From Streptantibioticus cattleyicolor NRRL 8057 = DSM 46488 (lineage in GTDB: Bacteria > Actinomycetota > Actinomycetes > Streptomycetales > Streptomycetaceae): 64,000 bases of DNA. The DNA lies in NCBI RefSeq assembly GCF_000240165.1, contig NC_017586.1, forward strand, positions 2,294,001 to 2,358,000, written 5' to 3'. How positions within the stretch are numbered: position 1 is the stretch's first letter; every line of letters begins with the position of its first letter. Made by a program: the position numbers and the translations under genes. Positions 33,236 through 42,149 of the stretch are shown piece after piece. The notes under the pieces were generated by a model. That model saw only the letters and a program-made list of their open reading frames with translations. It made no database searches and was not told the origin of the DNA.

Positions 33236-34312
33236 TCACTCGTTGGCGGCGCGGGGGCGGTCGTGGGCGGGGGGTTCGGGGTCGGGGGCGGCCTTGGCGT
33301 ACTGGTCGAACAGCGGGGTGCGGCCCCGGCGCGGGACGGGGCGGGGGCCGGGGCGCTCGGGTCCGTCGGCGGACGGGGACGCGGAGGTGCCGGAGCGGGC
33401 GGCGCTCCAGGTGTCCGGGTCGCCGAGGTCCACGCTGCCGGGGGTGCGCGGGGCCACCGGGGCGGTGACGTAGGTGGGCAGCGGCACCGGGACCGGTTCC
33501 CAGCCGTCGTCCGGGGTGGCCGTCGCGTGCTGCTGGTCGACCCATTCGGCGTGGTCGGTCTGCTCGACCAGCGCGCGGCGGTCGGCGGTGCGCGGAGACG
33601 GCTCGGCGGGCGGACGCGGGCGTTCCCGCTCCCGTTCCGGGGCGGGCACCGGGGCCGGGGCGGGCGGGGGCGCGGCGGCCTCGACGGGCTCGGGGCGCTC
33701 CAGGCGTTCCGGGCGCTCCCGGGGGCGTTCACGCAGCCGGCGGGCGGCCTCGGCGGCGCGCCGCTGGTCCATGGTGAACTCGAACCGGCGGCGTTCGGCG
33801 CGGCGCAGATGGGCGATGTAGAGGCTGAGCAGCACCCCGGGCACGGCGGGCGCCCACAGGTAGGCCATGCCGCCGACCCCGGCGACCACCGCGCCGGCGG
33901 TGAAGGCCAGGAAGAGCACGGTGGTGGTGCGGCGGCGGCGGGCGAGCAGCCGGGCGCGGGCGGCGGCGACCGCGGCGGCCGGACGGGGCGGCCGGACGCC
34001 CCGCGGCACCGGCTGGATCTCGGTGGCGGGCAGCGCCTGGGCGCGTACGTCGGCGGCGTGGGCGACGGTGTCGGCCTCGGCGGCGCGGTCGGCCCCGGCG
34101 GGGGCGTCGCCGTCGGCCGTGCGTGGCAGGCCGCGGGTCCTGGCGTACCGGCGTTCCATGGCCGCCCGGCCGGACAGCAGCCGGATGGCGGTGCTGAAGC
34201 GTTCCGTCGGACGCGCTTCGTTGAGCTCGTCCTGCCTACGGAGCCACATCGGCACCAAGTAGGCAGCCCAGGCCCCGACGATGACTGCGTAGATGAGGCC
34301 GCTGCTGCTCAC
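33236..34312 (-). CDS. sepX: Divisome protein SepX/GlpR
   Basis: A 358-residue membrane protein. An N-terminal transmembrane helix (G-L-I-Y-A-V-I-V-G-A-W-A-A-Y-L-V-P) is followed by M-W-L-R-R-Q-D-E-L-N-E-A-R-P-T-E-R-F-S, the signature of the Streptomyces SepX/GlpR family. Two further helices lie at about 155-200, then a Pro/Arg/Glu-rich disordered tail. SepX stabilises FtsZ rings with DynB-like proteins, and the gene is a standard neighbour of glp and galU, as here. GTG 34312 gives the conserved V-S-S-S-G-L-I-Y start. Confidence 0.88.
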   Translation of the reverse strand: MSSSGLIYAVIVGAWAAYLVPMWLRRQDELNEARPTERFSTAIRLLSGRAAMERRYARTRGLPRTADGDAPAGADRAAEADTVAHAADVRAQALPATEIQPVPRGVRPPRPAAAVAAARARLLARRRRTTTVLFLAFTAGAVVAGVGGMAYLWAPAVPGVLLSLYIAHLRRAERRRFEFTMDQRRAAEAARRLRERPRERPERLERPEPVEAAAPPPAPAPVPAPERERERPRPPAEPSPRTADRRALVEQTDHAEWVDQQHATATPDDGWEPVPVPLPTYVTAPVAPRTPGSVDLGDPDTWSAARSGTSASPSADGPERPGPRPVPRRGRTPLFDQYAKAAPDPEPPAHDRPRAANE

Positions 34313-34465
34313 GCCCAACACCGTAGGGGCCGCGGGGACGGGCCAACAGCAATTCGGCGCGGTGTGTCGCACGATCTGGCTGATATGCCGAACTTTTCTT
34401 CCGATAGTGGCGCCGTCAGGGCGGGGAATGCGCTCATTCAACCTGCAATAAATCGAACGTGTATT

Positions 34466-35053
34466 TCATTTATGGGGTACGTCGGGCCGGGGGCGGCCGC
34501 GGTGCCAACGGGTGACCATGCCCTCGGGGACCTCGTCGGCGGTGAGGGCGAAGACCAGATGGTCCCGCCAGGCGCCGTCGATGTGGAGATACCGCGGGCG
34601 CAGCCCCTCTTCCCGGAAGCCGAGCTTTTCCACCACGCGGCGGCTGGGCGCGTTCTCCGGGCGGATGCACACCTCGACGCGGTGCAGGCCGACGTTGCGG
34701 AAGCAGTGGTCGACGGCGAGGGCGACGGCGGTGGGCATGACGCCGCGGCCGGCCACCGCCTGGTCGACCCAGTAGCCGATGTGGGCGGAGCACATCGAGC
34801 CCCAGGTGATCCCGGCGACCGTCAACTGCCCGGCGAGGCGCCCCTCGTACTCCACGACGAACGGCAACATCCGCCCGGCGTGGGCCTCGTGGCGCAGGTG
34901 GCGGACCATCTGCCGGTAGGTGGGGCGCTGCACCATGTGGCCGGGGGGCGCGGGCGGCACGGTGGCCTCCCAGGGGCGCAGCCATTCGCGGTTGCGCCGG
35001 TTGACCTCACGCCAGGCGCGCTGGTCCCGCATCCGGATCGGACGCAGGGTCAC
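34466..35053 (-). CDS. RimJ/RimL-type GNAT acetyltransferase
   Basis: A 195-residue protein. T-L-R-P-I-R-M-R-D start, I-G-Y-W-V-D, acetyl-CoA loop A-V-A-G-R-G-V-M-P-T-A, then N-x-x-S-x-R-V-V-E-K-L-G-F-R-E-E-G, all typical of RimJ-like N-terminal amino-acid acetyltransferases. GTG 35053 is the first obvious start. The family usually has about 12 more residues upstream (A-E-L-A-D-G-A is in frame), so a start overlapping the mogA end is possible. It is part of the conserved sepX-glp-galU block. Confidence 0.88.
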   Translation of the reverse strand: MTLRPIRMRDQRAWREVNRRNREWLRPWEATVPPAPPGHMVQRPTYRQMVRHLRHEAHAGRMLPFVVEYEGRLAGQLTVAGITWGSMCSAHIGYWVDQAVAGRGVMPTAVALAVDHCFRNVGLHRVEVCIRPENAPSRRVVEKLGFREEGLRPRYLHIDGAWRDHLVFALTADEVPEGMVTRWHRGRPRPDVPHK

Positions 35054-35088
35054 CGCGCCGTCGGCGAGTTCGGCGGGCCAGAAACCGT

Positions 35089-35604
35089 TCAGCTCGGTCT
35101 CCCGGGTGTGGTGGGGTGATCACCGCCGCGCAGCTGGTCGACGGCGTGCGTCAGCAGCGGGGCGAGCACCGCGAGGCCGTCGCGTACGCCACCGGTCGAG
35201 CCGGGGAGGTTCACCACCAGGGTGCGCCCGGCGACGCCGGCGATGCCACGGGAGAGGACGGCGGTGGGCACCTTGTCCCGGCCGGCGGCGCGTATCGCTT
35301 CGGCGATACCGGGGATCTCGTAGTCGACCACGGCACGGGTGACCTCGGGGGTGAGGTCGGTGGGGGTGAGCCCGGTGCCGCCGGTGGTGACCACGACGTC
35401 GTACCCGGCGGCGACGGCCTCCCGCAGCGCGCTGCCCACCGGCGCCCCGTCCGGCACGACCCGGGGGCCGTCGACCGTGAAGCCCAGCTCGCACAGCGCG
35501 GCGACGATCAGCGGACCGCCGCGGTCGGCGTAGACCCCGGCGGCGGCCCGGTTGGACGCGGTGACCGCGAGCGCCCGGTATCCGGGGGCGTCCTCGGGGC
35601 TCAT
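35089..35604 (-). CDS. mogA: Molybdenum cofactor protein MogA/MoaB
   Basis: A 171-residue protein with the molybdopterin-binding fold: T-A-S-N-R-A-A-A-G at the start, [16 protein letters not shown] and the loop L-P-G-S-T-G-G-V. It adenylylates molybdopterin or binds it before metal insertion. ATG 35602-35604 overlaps the moaC stop (ATGA). Confidence 0.92.
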   Translation of the reverse strand: MSPEDAPGYRALAVTASNRAAAGVYADRGGPLIVAALCELGFTVDGPRVVPDGAPVGSALREAVAAGYDVVVTTGGTGLTPTDLTPEVTRAVVDYEIPGIAEAIRAAGRDKVPTAVLSRGIAGVAGRTLVVNLPGSTGGVRDGLAVLAPLLTHAVDQLRGGDHPTTPGRPS

Positions 35605-36083
35605 GGACGGCTCCAGTCGCCGGACTTGCCGCCGGTCTTGGACTCCACGCGGATGTCGCTGATCACGGCGGCCTTGTCGACCGCCTTGACCATGTCGACC
35701 ACGGTGAGGGCGGCGACCGAGACGGCGGTGAGGGCCTCCATCTCGACGCCGGTGCGGTCGGTGGTGCGCACGGTGGCGGCGAGGTGGACGGCGTCGTCGG
35801 CGACGGTGAGGTCGACGGTGACGCCGGAGAGGGCGAGCGGGTGGCACAGCGGGATCAGCTCGGGGGTCCGCTTGGCGCCCATGATGCCGGCGATCCGGGC
35901 GGTGGCGAGGGCGTCGCCCTTGGGGACGCCCTCGCCGCGCAGCAGTTCCACGACGCGGGGTGAGACGAGCACCCGGCCGGTGGCCCGGGCGGTGCGCGCG
36001 GTGACGTCCTTGGCCGTGACGTCCACCATGCGGGCCGCGCCGGCCTCGTCGAGGTGGGTCAGGTGTTCCTGGGGGCTGCTCAT
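35601..36083 (-). CDS. moaC: Cyclic pyranopterin monophosphate synthase MoaC
   Basis: A 160-residue enzyme converting the MoaA product to cPMP. Conserved segments: H-L-D[10 protein letters not shown], K-G-D[14 protein letters not shown], [26 protein letters not shown]. Start ATG 36083 has AGGAG 5 nt upstream. It is coupled to mogA by a 4-bp overlap. Confidence 0.95.
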   Translation of the reverse strand: MSSPQEHLTHLDEAGAARMVDVTAKDVTARTARATGRVLVSPRVVELLRGEGVPKGDALATARIAGIMGAKRTPELIPLCHPLALSGVTVDLTVADDAVHLAATVRTTDRTGVEMEALTAVSVAALTVVDMVKAVDKAAVISDIRVESKTGGKSGDWSRP

Positions 36084-36171
36084 GGCTCTCCTGGTCAGGT
36101 CCTGTCGCAGTCGCAACGGTACCGGCAGGTACGGACACCCCCGCGCGCGGACCGCGTACCCGACCGGTCCG

Positions 36172-37593
36172 TCAGCCCAGCGGCAGCACCTCCACCGGCT
36201 CGCCCGCGGCCACCTCCGTGACGTCCTCGGGGACCACGATGAGCGCGTTGGCGTGGGCGAGCGCCTTGACCAGGTGGGAGCCGGCGCCGCCGACCGGGGT
36301 GACCTGGTCGCCGTCGTAGTGTCCGCGCAGGAACTGGCGGCGGCCCCGGGGCGAGTGGGCGATGGGCTCGGCGCAGCGCGCGGTGACCGCTTCGCGGCGC
36401 ACCGGCTCCAGCCCCATCAGGGTGCGGATGGCGGGGCGGACGAACAGTTCGAAGGAGACGTAGGAGCTGACCGGGTTGCCGGGGAGGGCGAACAGCGGGG
36501 TGCGGTCGGCGCCAACGAGGCCGAAACCCTGCGGTTTGCCGGGCTGCATGGCGAGTTTGCGGAACTCCATGGTGCCGGTGCGGGGGCGCTCGTCCGGGGT
36601 GGCGGAGGGCTCGGCGGCCCGGTCCGCGTTCTTCGCCGGCTCCTCGTCCTCGTCGTCGGAGTCGCCCCACTGCGTCGCCTCGACCGACGAGAGCGCCTCC
36701 TTGACCACGTCGTAGGCGCCGACGCTGACGCCGCCGCTGGTGACCACGATGTCGGCGCGGATGAGCTGGTCCTCGACGGTGGAGCGCAGCGTCGCGGGGT
36801 CGTCGGCGATGGCGCCCACCCGGTAGGCGATGGCGCCGGCCTCGCGGGCGGCGGCGGCCAGCGCGAAGCTGTTGGCGTCGTGGATCCGGCCGGGCCCGAG
36901 GGCTTCTCCGGGCTGGACGAGTTCGCTGCCGGTGGAGATGACGACGACCCGCGGCCGGGGCCGTACCAGGACGCGGCTGCGGCCGATGGCGGCGAGCAGG
37001 GCGATCTGCGGCGGGCCGAGCCGGGTGCCGGCGGCGAGCGCGAGTTCGCCGGCGGGTACGTCGCTGCCGCGCTGCCGTACGTGGGCGCCGGTGTCCGCCG
37101 GGCGGTAGACGTGGACCTGGCCGGTGGCGCCGGCCGGGTCGGCGCTGTGCGCGCGCATGGCGGTGACCGGGCCGGCGCCGAGGCCGCCGTCGGTCCACTC
37201 GACGGGGACGACGGCCTGGGCGCCGGGCGGCAGCGGGGCGCCGGTCATGATCCGGGCGGCCTCGCCGGGGCCGACGGCCGGCAGGTCGCCGTCGCCCGCC
37301 GCCACGTCGCCGATCACCTTGAGCACCACCGGGTCGTCGGCGGTGGCGTGGGCGACGTCGGCGGTGCGTACCGCGTAGCCGTCCATCGAGCTGTTGTCGA
37401 ACGGGGGCAGCGCGACCGGGACGGTGACGTCCTCGACCAGGACGCAGCCCTGGGCGTCCAGCAGTTGGAGTTCGATCGGCTCCAGCGGCGTGAGGTGGCG
37501 CAGGACGTCGGCGAGGTGTTCGTCGACCGACCGGACACGGTCCTCGTCGGCCGGGCGGCCGGGCGCGCCCGCGGCGTTGTCAGGGCTGCTCAC
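36172..37593 (-). CDS. glp: Gephyrin-like molybdotransferase Glp (MoeA family)
   Basis: A 473-residue MoeA-like protein. [40 protein letters not shown] and L-P-G-N-P-V-S-S mark the molybdate-insertion domain. An acidic insert ([10 protein letters not shown]) at about 305-335 is unusual for MoeA but typical of actinobacterial Glp, which also links to cell division through GlpR/SepX. GTG 37593 overlaps the galU stop as GTGA. Confidence 0.92.
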   Translation of the reverse strand: MSSPDNAAGAPGRPADEDRVRSVDEHLADVLRHLTPLEPIELQLLDAQGCVLVEDVTVPVALPPFDNSSMDGYAVRTADVAHATADDPVVLKVIGDVAAGDGDLPAVGPGEAARIMTGAPLPPGAQAVVPVEWTDGGLGAGPVTAMRAHSADPAGATGQVHVYRPADTGAHVRQRGSDVPAGELALAAGTRLGPPQIALLAAIGRSRVLVRPRPRVVVISTGSELVQPGEALGPGRIHDANSFALAAAAREAGAIAYRVGAIADDPATLRSTVEDQLIRADIVVTSGGVSVGAYDVVKEALSSVEATQWGDSDDEDEEPAKNADRAAEPSATPDERPRTGTMEFRKLAMQPGKPQGFGLVGADRTPLFALPGNPVSSYVSFELFVRPAIRTLMGLEPVRREAVTARCAEPIAHSPRGRRQFLRGHYDGDQVTPVGGAGSHLVKALAHANALIVVPEDVTEVAAGEPVEVLPLG

Positions 37594-38501
37594 GGTTGCA
37601 TTTCCTCCGTGACGTAACGGCGAAGCCAGGACCTGAAGTCGGGCCCCAGGTCTTCGCGTTCGCAGGCGAGTCGTACGATCGCACGAAGATAGTCGGCGCG
37701 GTCGCCGGTGTCATAGCGCCGCCCCGAGAAGAGCACCCCGTGCACCGGACCGCCGGGCACCTCGGAGTCGGCGAGCACCCGCAGGGCGTCGGTGAGCTGG
37801 ATCTCGCCGCCGCGTCCGGGCGGGGTCTGGCGGAGCACGTCGAAGACGCCGGGGTCGAGGACGTAGCGGCCGATCACCGCGTAGGCGGAGGGGGCGTCGG
37901 CGGCGCTGGGCTTCTCCACCAGATCGGTCACCCGCACCACGTCCCCGTCGCCGGGCAGCTCCTCGACGGCCGCGCAGCCGTACAGGTGGATCTGGGCCGG
38001 ATCGACCTCCATCAGCGCGACGACACTGCCGCCGTAACGTTCCTGTGCGTCGATCATGCGCTGGAGCAGCGGATCGCGGGGGTCGATCAGGTCGTCGCCG
38101 AGGAGGACGGCGAACGGCTGGTCGGCCACGTGCGGCTCGGCGCAGAGCACGGCGTGGCCGAGGCCCTTGGGCGCGCCCTGGCGGACGTAGTGCACGGTGG
38201 CCAGGTCGGTGGACTCCTGCACCCGGGCGAGCCGGGAGTCGTCGCCCTTGCGGGTGAGCGCCTCCTCCAGCTCGTAGTTGCGGTCGAAGTGGTCCTCCAG
38301 CGGGCGCTTGTTGCGGCCGGTGACCATCAGGACGTCGGTCAGCTTGGCTGCCACGGCCTCCTCGACGACGTACTGGATCGCCGGCTTGTCCACGACCGGC
38401 AGCATCTCCTTGGGGGTCGCCTTGGTGGCCGGCAGGAACCGGGTGCCGAGACCGGCGGCGGGGATGACAGCCTTGCTGATCCGGGGGCGCGCGAGTGTCA
38501 T
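37590..38501 (-). CDS. galU: UTP-glucose-1-phosphate uridylyltransferase
   Basis: A 303-residue nucleotidyltransferase making UDP-glucose. A-V-I-P-A-A-G-L-G-T-R-F-L-P-A-T-K start, K-P-x-I-Q-Y-V-V-E-E-A, G-L-G-H-A-V-L and L-L-G-D-D are GalU signatures. Start ATG 38501 begins the family sequence. First gene of the galU-glp-(moaC-mogA-GNAT-sepX) block; divergent from the 5-FTHF cyclo-ligase gene. Confidence 0.95.
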   Translation of the reverse strand: MTLARPRISKAVIPAAGLGTRFLPATKATPKEMLPVVDKPAIQYVVEEAVAAKLTDVLMVTGRNKRPLEDHFDRNYELEEALTRKGDDSRLARVQESTDLATVHYVRQGAPKGLGHAVLCAEPHVADQPFAVLLGDDLIDPRDPLLQRMIDAQERYGGSVVALMEVDPAQIHLYGCAAVEELPGDGDVVRVTDLVEKPSAADAPSAYAVIGRYVLDPGVFDVLRQTPPGRGGEIQLTDALRVLADSEVPGGPVHGVLFSGRRYDTGDRADYLRAIVRLACEREDLGPDFRSWLRRYVTEEMQP

Positions 38502-38594
38502 GTGCGCACGATAACCGCTGGCCGGGTGATCAACACCAAAAATCCGGCCGATATCCACAGGTAGCGGACGTGGGGAAAGGGACGGCGAGCGGTC

Positions 38595-39224
38595 GTGGAC
38601 TCGAGCGTGGACGGTGCCGGAACACCGGGTGGCGGCGGCCCGGCGGCGGACAAGGGGGCGCTGCGCGCGCAGCTGCTGCGGCGCCGGCGCGCGCTGTCGG
38701 CGCGGGAACGTTCCGCCGCCGAGCGGGCACTGGCCGCGCGGGCGCTGACCCTGCCGGAGATCGCCACGGCCGGCACGGTGGCGGCCTACGTCTCGGTGGG
38801 CGGCGAGCCCGGTACCCGGCAGCTGCTGGAGACGCTGCGGGAACGCGGGACGCGGGTACTGCTGCCGGTACTGCTCGGCGACAACGACCTGGACTGGGCG
38901 GTGTACGAGGGCCCCGGGTCGCTGCTGCCGGCCGGACGCGGACTGCTGGAGCCGGCGCAGCCGCCGCTCGGCCCGGACGCGGTGCTCGCGGCCGACGTGG
39001 TGCTGCTGCCGGGGCTGGCGGTGGACGCGGGCGGGATGCGGCTCGGCCGCGGCGGGGGCAGCTACGACCGGGTGCTGGAACGGCTGGAGCGGGCCGGGGC
39101 GGAGCCGTTGCTGGTGGTGCTGCTCTACGCGCACGAGGTGGTCGAGCGGCTGCCGGCCGAGGCGCACGACCGTCCGGTGCACGCCGTGGTGACGCCGGAG
39201 GGGGCCGGACGGTTCACCGTCTGA
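38595..39224 (+). CDS. 5-formyltetrahydrofolate cyclo-ligase
   Basis: A 209-residue enzyme (MTHFS/YgfA family) that converts 5-formyl-THF to methenyl-THF with ATP. Seen: L-R-R-R-R-A-L-S at the N-terminal part, Y-V-S-V-G-G-E-P-G-T, and the end motif L-P-G-L-A-V-D-x-x-G-x-R-L-G-R-G-G-G-S-Y-D-R, which is diagnostic. GTG 38595 follows a GGCGAGCG region. It is divergent from galU, as in many actinobacteria. Confidence 0.93.
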   Translation: MDSSVDGAGTPGGGGPAADKGALRAQLLRRRRALSARERSAAERALAARALTLPEIATAGTVAAYVSVGGEPGTRQLLETLRERGTRVLLPVLLGDNDLDWAVYEGPGSLLPAGRGLLEPAQPPLGPDAVLAADVVLLPGLAVDAGGMRLGRGGGSYDRVLERLERAGAEPLLVVLLYAHEVVERLPAEAHDRPVHAVVTPEGAGRFTV

Positions 39225-39255
39225 CCCCCTCCGCGACCGCACCGCGCGCCCTGCC

Positions 39256-41985
39256 CTACGGCGTCAGCGTCAGCTTGTCCTGGGCGGCCTTGTCCACCGC
39301 GCCGCCGCTGTAGGCCCAGGGCAGCAGCTGCCCGTCGACCCACATCGCGGTCTGGTCGGAGTAGTGGGCGTCGTAGGCGTGGCCGGAGGCGCCGGTGAGG
39401 TTGATCCAGCGGGACTTGTCGAAGTCGTCGAGGCTGACGATCATCCGCATCGACGGCACCCAGACGACGTCGTAGCCGGCCGCCGCGTTCCAGCCGGTGG
39501 CGTTCACCGCGGCCTCACCGCCGCCGAGTTGCCAGGGGCCGCGGTTGAGCAGCCACTTGACGATGGCCGGGCCCTGGGTGCCCAGGGTCTGGTTGCGCAG
39601 CGTCATCTTGTGCAGCCGGCCCCAGCTCCAGGTGTTGATGTCCTTGCCGAGCTTGGAGGTCAGCTCCCAGCGGGCGTCCTTCATGGCCTTGGCGAGCAGC
39701 TGGTCGCGGTCGGTGCCGTTCTTGGCGCCGGTGGTGGAGGTGTTCCACCACGGGTTGGTGGCGTCCGGCAGGATCGCGCGGACCACCTCGAACCAGCGGT
39801 CGCCGCCGTCCGGCTGCGCCTCGGCGGGGTCGCGCTGACCGCATTCGGTGACCAGCTTGGGGGTGCCCAGGTCGTCCACCGGGCCGGAGCCGCCGGCGGG
39901 CGGTACGCGCAGGCACTGGCCCTTGGGGCGGACCTCCTTGGGCAGCTTGTTGCCGAAGGCGAGTTTGAGGACGTTGCGCCACACGGCGTTGAAGTAGGCC
40001 GCCGCCGCGGAGTCGCCGTCCTGGTTGAAGTCCCAGCCCTCCAGCAGCTGCTGGGCCTGGCGGACGTAGGGGTCGGAGATGTCGACCTTGAGCAGGTAGG
40101 GCACGAGCAGCTTGGCGATCTCGCTGCTGTCGTCCATCTGCATGGACTGCATGTCGTCCATGGAGATCTTGCCGCCACCGGCGATCTTGGAGGCGATCAG
40201 GTCGTTGATGCGCTGGCTGCGGGTGCCGTAGCCCCAGTCGTCGGTGAGCAGGTAGGGGTACTTCTTGTCGGTGACGGCCTGGTTGGCGGTGACGATGTAG
40301 CCGCGCTTGGGGTTGTACTCCCAAGGGAGCGCGGCGGCCGGGATGTAGCCGGTCCAGCGGTAGTCGGGGTCCCAGCCGGGCACCGGGTAGCGGCCGTCGT
40401 CGGGGATGCCGCCGGTGACCTTGTGGCGGACCGGGATCATGCCGGGCGCCTGGTAGCCGATGTTGTTCCTGGTGTCGGCGTAGACGAGGTTCTGCGCGGG
40501 CACCGCGAAGTCCTGGGCGGCCTTGCGGAAGTGGGTGAAGTCGGTGGCCCGGTCGAGCTCGAAGACGGCCTCCATCGTCTTCCCCGGGGTCAGCGCGGTC
40601 CAGCGCAGCGCCACCGCGTAGCCGTCGCGGCGGTCGGGGGCGGTCTGGCCGACGGGGGCGTTCTGGCCCACCTCGGCCATCTCGTCGCTGCGGTCGGAGA
40701 TCAGCGGCATGCCGTCCCTGGTCTCCCGCACGGTGATCACCCGGCTGCTGCCGCCGGCCACCTTGATGGTCTCCTGCCGGGTCCGGAACGGCACCTGCTT
40801 GCCGTCGTACAGGTAGCTGTCGGCGGTGACCTTCTCCAGGTACAGGTCGGTGACGTCGGCGCCCATGTTGGTCATGCCCCAGGCGATGTCCTGGTTGTGG
40901 CCGATGACCACGCCGGGCATGCCGGAGAAGGTGTAGCCGGAGACGTCGTAGGGGCAGGCGGCGTTCACGGTGCGGCAGTGCAGCCCCATCTGGTACCACA
41001 GCGACGGCATCTGGGGCGCCAGGTGCGGGTCGTTGGCGAGCATCGGCTTGCCGGTGGTGGTGTACGTGCCGGAAACCACCCAGGAGTTGGAGCCGATGCC
41101 GTTGCCGGAGGGGCCGAGGAGCGCGGGCAGCTGGTCGATGGTGCGGCTGAGCGCGGACAGCTGCGCGTTCGGGTAGCGCTGCGAGGTGGTCTGGCCGCCC
41201 CCGGTGGCGGTGCGGCCGGCCGGCACGTACTCGGAGCCGTCCGGGGTGACCGAACCGCCGCCGGTGATCGGGCGGTTGCGGCCGTACGGGTACTCGGGGT
41301 ACAGCTGCGCTATCTGGGCCGGGGTCAACCGGCTGGTCATCAGGGCGCGGTCGATCTCGTCCTTGATGTTGCTCCGCAGGTCCCAGGCCATCGCCTTGAG
41401 CCAGGAGATCGAGTCGACCGGGGTCCACCGCTCCGGGGTGTAGCTGTGCGTCAGCCCCAGCACCGCGTACTCCACCGACAGGGCGGATCCGTGGTGGCCG
41501 GACAGGTAGGCGTTGACGCCGTCGGAGTAGGCCCGCAGGTACGCCTTGGCGGTGGGGGACAGCTGGGTGTCCCATTCCTGCTGGGCGACGCGGCGCCAGC
41601 CGAGGGTGCGGATGAACGCGTCGTTCTCCACCTGCCCGGAACCGAACATCTCGGACAACCGGCCCGCCGTCAGGTGGCGGCGCACGTCCATCTCCCAGAA
41701 GCGGTCCTGGGCCTGGACGTAGCCCTGGGCGCGGAAGAGGTCGGCGGCGTCGTCCGCGTAGATCTGCGGAATCCCGTGGTCGTCACGTTTGACCTGGACC
41801 GGCGCGGTGAGCCCGTTGAGCTTCAGGGTGCCGGTGGTCACCGGGAACGAGGCTCGGACCGTACTGACGCTCCAGTACGACCCGTAGCCGATGCCTGCCA
41901 CGAGCAGGAGCACCACGAGGATCACGACGAGTCGTGCGCGGCGGCCCTTCTTCTTCGCGGGCGGGCCGGAGGGGTTGGCGGGCAT
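39256..41985 (-). CDS. Penicillin acylase family protein, membrane-anchored
   Basis: A 909-residue Ntn hydrolase. A basic N-terminus (K-K-K-G-R-R-A-R) and one transmembrane helix at about 17-38 are followed by the alpha subunit (D-D-H-G-I-P-Q-I-Y-A), a linker, and the beta subunit beginning at S-N-S-W-V-V-S-G, where Ser would become the N-terminal nucleophile after self-cleavage. The large C-terminal domain and H-L-A-P-Q-M-P-S-L-W-Y match acylases of penicillin, cephalosporin or homoserine-lactone type; the substrate is unknown. ATG 41985 has AAGGA upstream. Confidence 0.9.
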   Translation of the reverse strand: MPANPSGPPAKKKGRRARLVVILVVLLLVAGIGYGSYWSVSTVRASFPVTTGTLKLNGLTAPVQVKRDDHGIPQIYADDAADLFRAQGYVQAQDRFWEMDVRRHLTAGRLSEMFGSGQVENDAFIRTLGWRRVAQQEWDTQLSPTAKAYLRAYSDGVNAYLSGHHGSALSVEYAVLGLTHSYTPERWTPVDSISWLKAMAWDLRSNIKDEIDRALMTSRLTPAQIAQLYPEYPYGRNRPITGGGSVTPDGSEYVPAGRTATGGGQTTSQRYPNAQLSALSRTIDQLPALLGPSGNGIGSNSWVVSGTYTTTGKPMLANDPHLAPQMPSLWYQMGLHCRTVNAACPYDVSGYTFSGMPGVVIGHNQDIAWGMTNMGADVTDLYLEKVTADSYLYDGKQVPFRTRQETIKVAGGSSRVITVRETRDGMPLISDRSDEMAEVGQNAPVGQTAPDRRDGYAVALRWTALTPGKTMEAVFELDRATDFTHFRKAAQDFAVPAQNLVYADTRNNIGYQAPGMIPVRHKVTGGIPDDGRYPVPGWDPDYRWTGYIPAAALPWEYNPKRGYIVTANQAVTDKKYPYLLTDDWGYGTRSQRINDLIASKIAGGGKISMDDMQSMQMDDSSEIAKLLVPYLLKVDISDPYVRQAQQLLEGWDFNQDGDSAAAAYFNAVWRNVLKLAFGNKLPKEVRPKGQCLRVPPAGGSGPVDDLGTPKLVTECGQRDPAEAQPDGGDRWFEVVRAILPDATNPWWNTSTTGAKNGTDRDQLLAKAMKDARWELTSKLGKDINTWSWGRLHKMTLRNQTLGTQGPAIVKWLLNRGPWQLGGGEAAVNATGWNAAAGYDVVWVPSMRMIVSLDDFDKSRWINLTGASGHAYDAHYSDQTAMWVDGQLLPWAYSGGAVDKAAQDKLTLTP

Positions 41986-42068
41986 CGCTGTCCTTCGCGG
42001 GGCAGGGTGGACCGAAGTGCTGGCAGCAACCATATGGGCAGCCACGGACCACGGGGGACGCGGACCCC

Positions 42069-42094
42069 GGAATTTCAAGTACAGGTAAAATGTT
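42069..42094 (+). promoter_or_regulatory. SigR-type promoter of the antiporter gene
   Basis: GGAAT (42069-42073), 18 nt, GTT (42092-42094), 55 bp upstream of the proposed CTG start. It matches the SigR consensus exactly. Confidence 0.7.
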
Positions 42095-42149
42095 AGGCAG
42101 GGAAACGAACTCCCGTTCCGGCCCGCCCCCTTAACGGAAGGACCGCGCA

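Noticed and set aside
39364-42096. 910-codon forward frame opposite penicillin acylase
   Set aside because: Gly/Val/Asp-rich antisense shadow without motifs.
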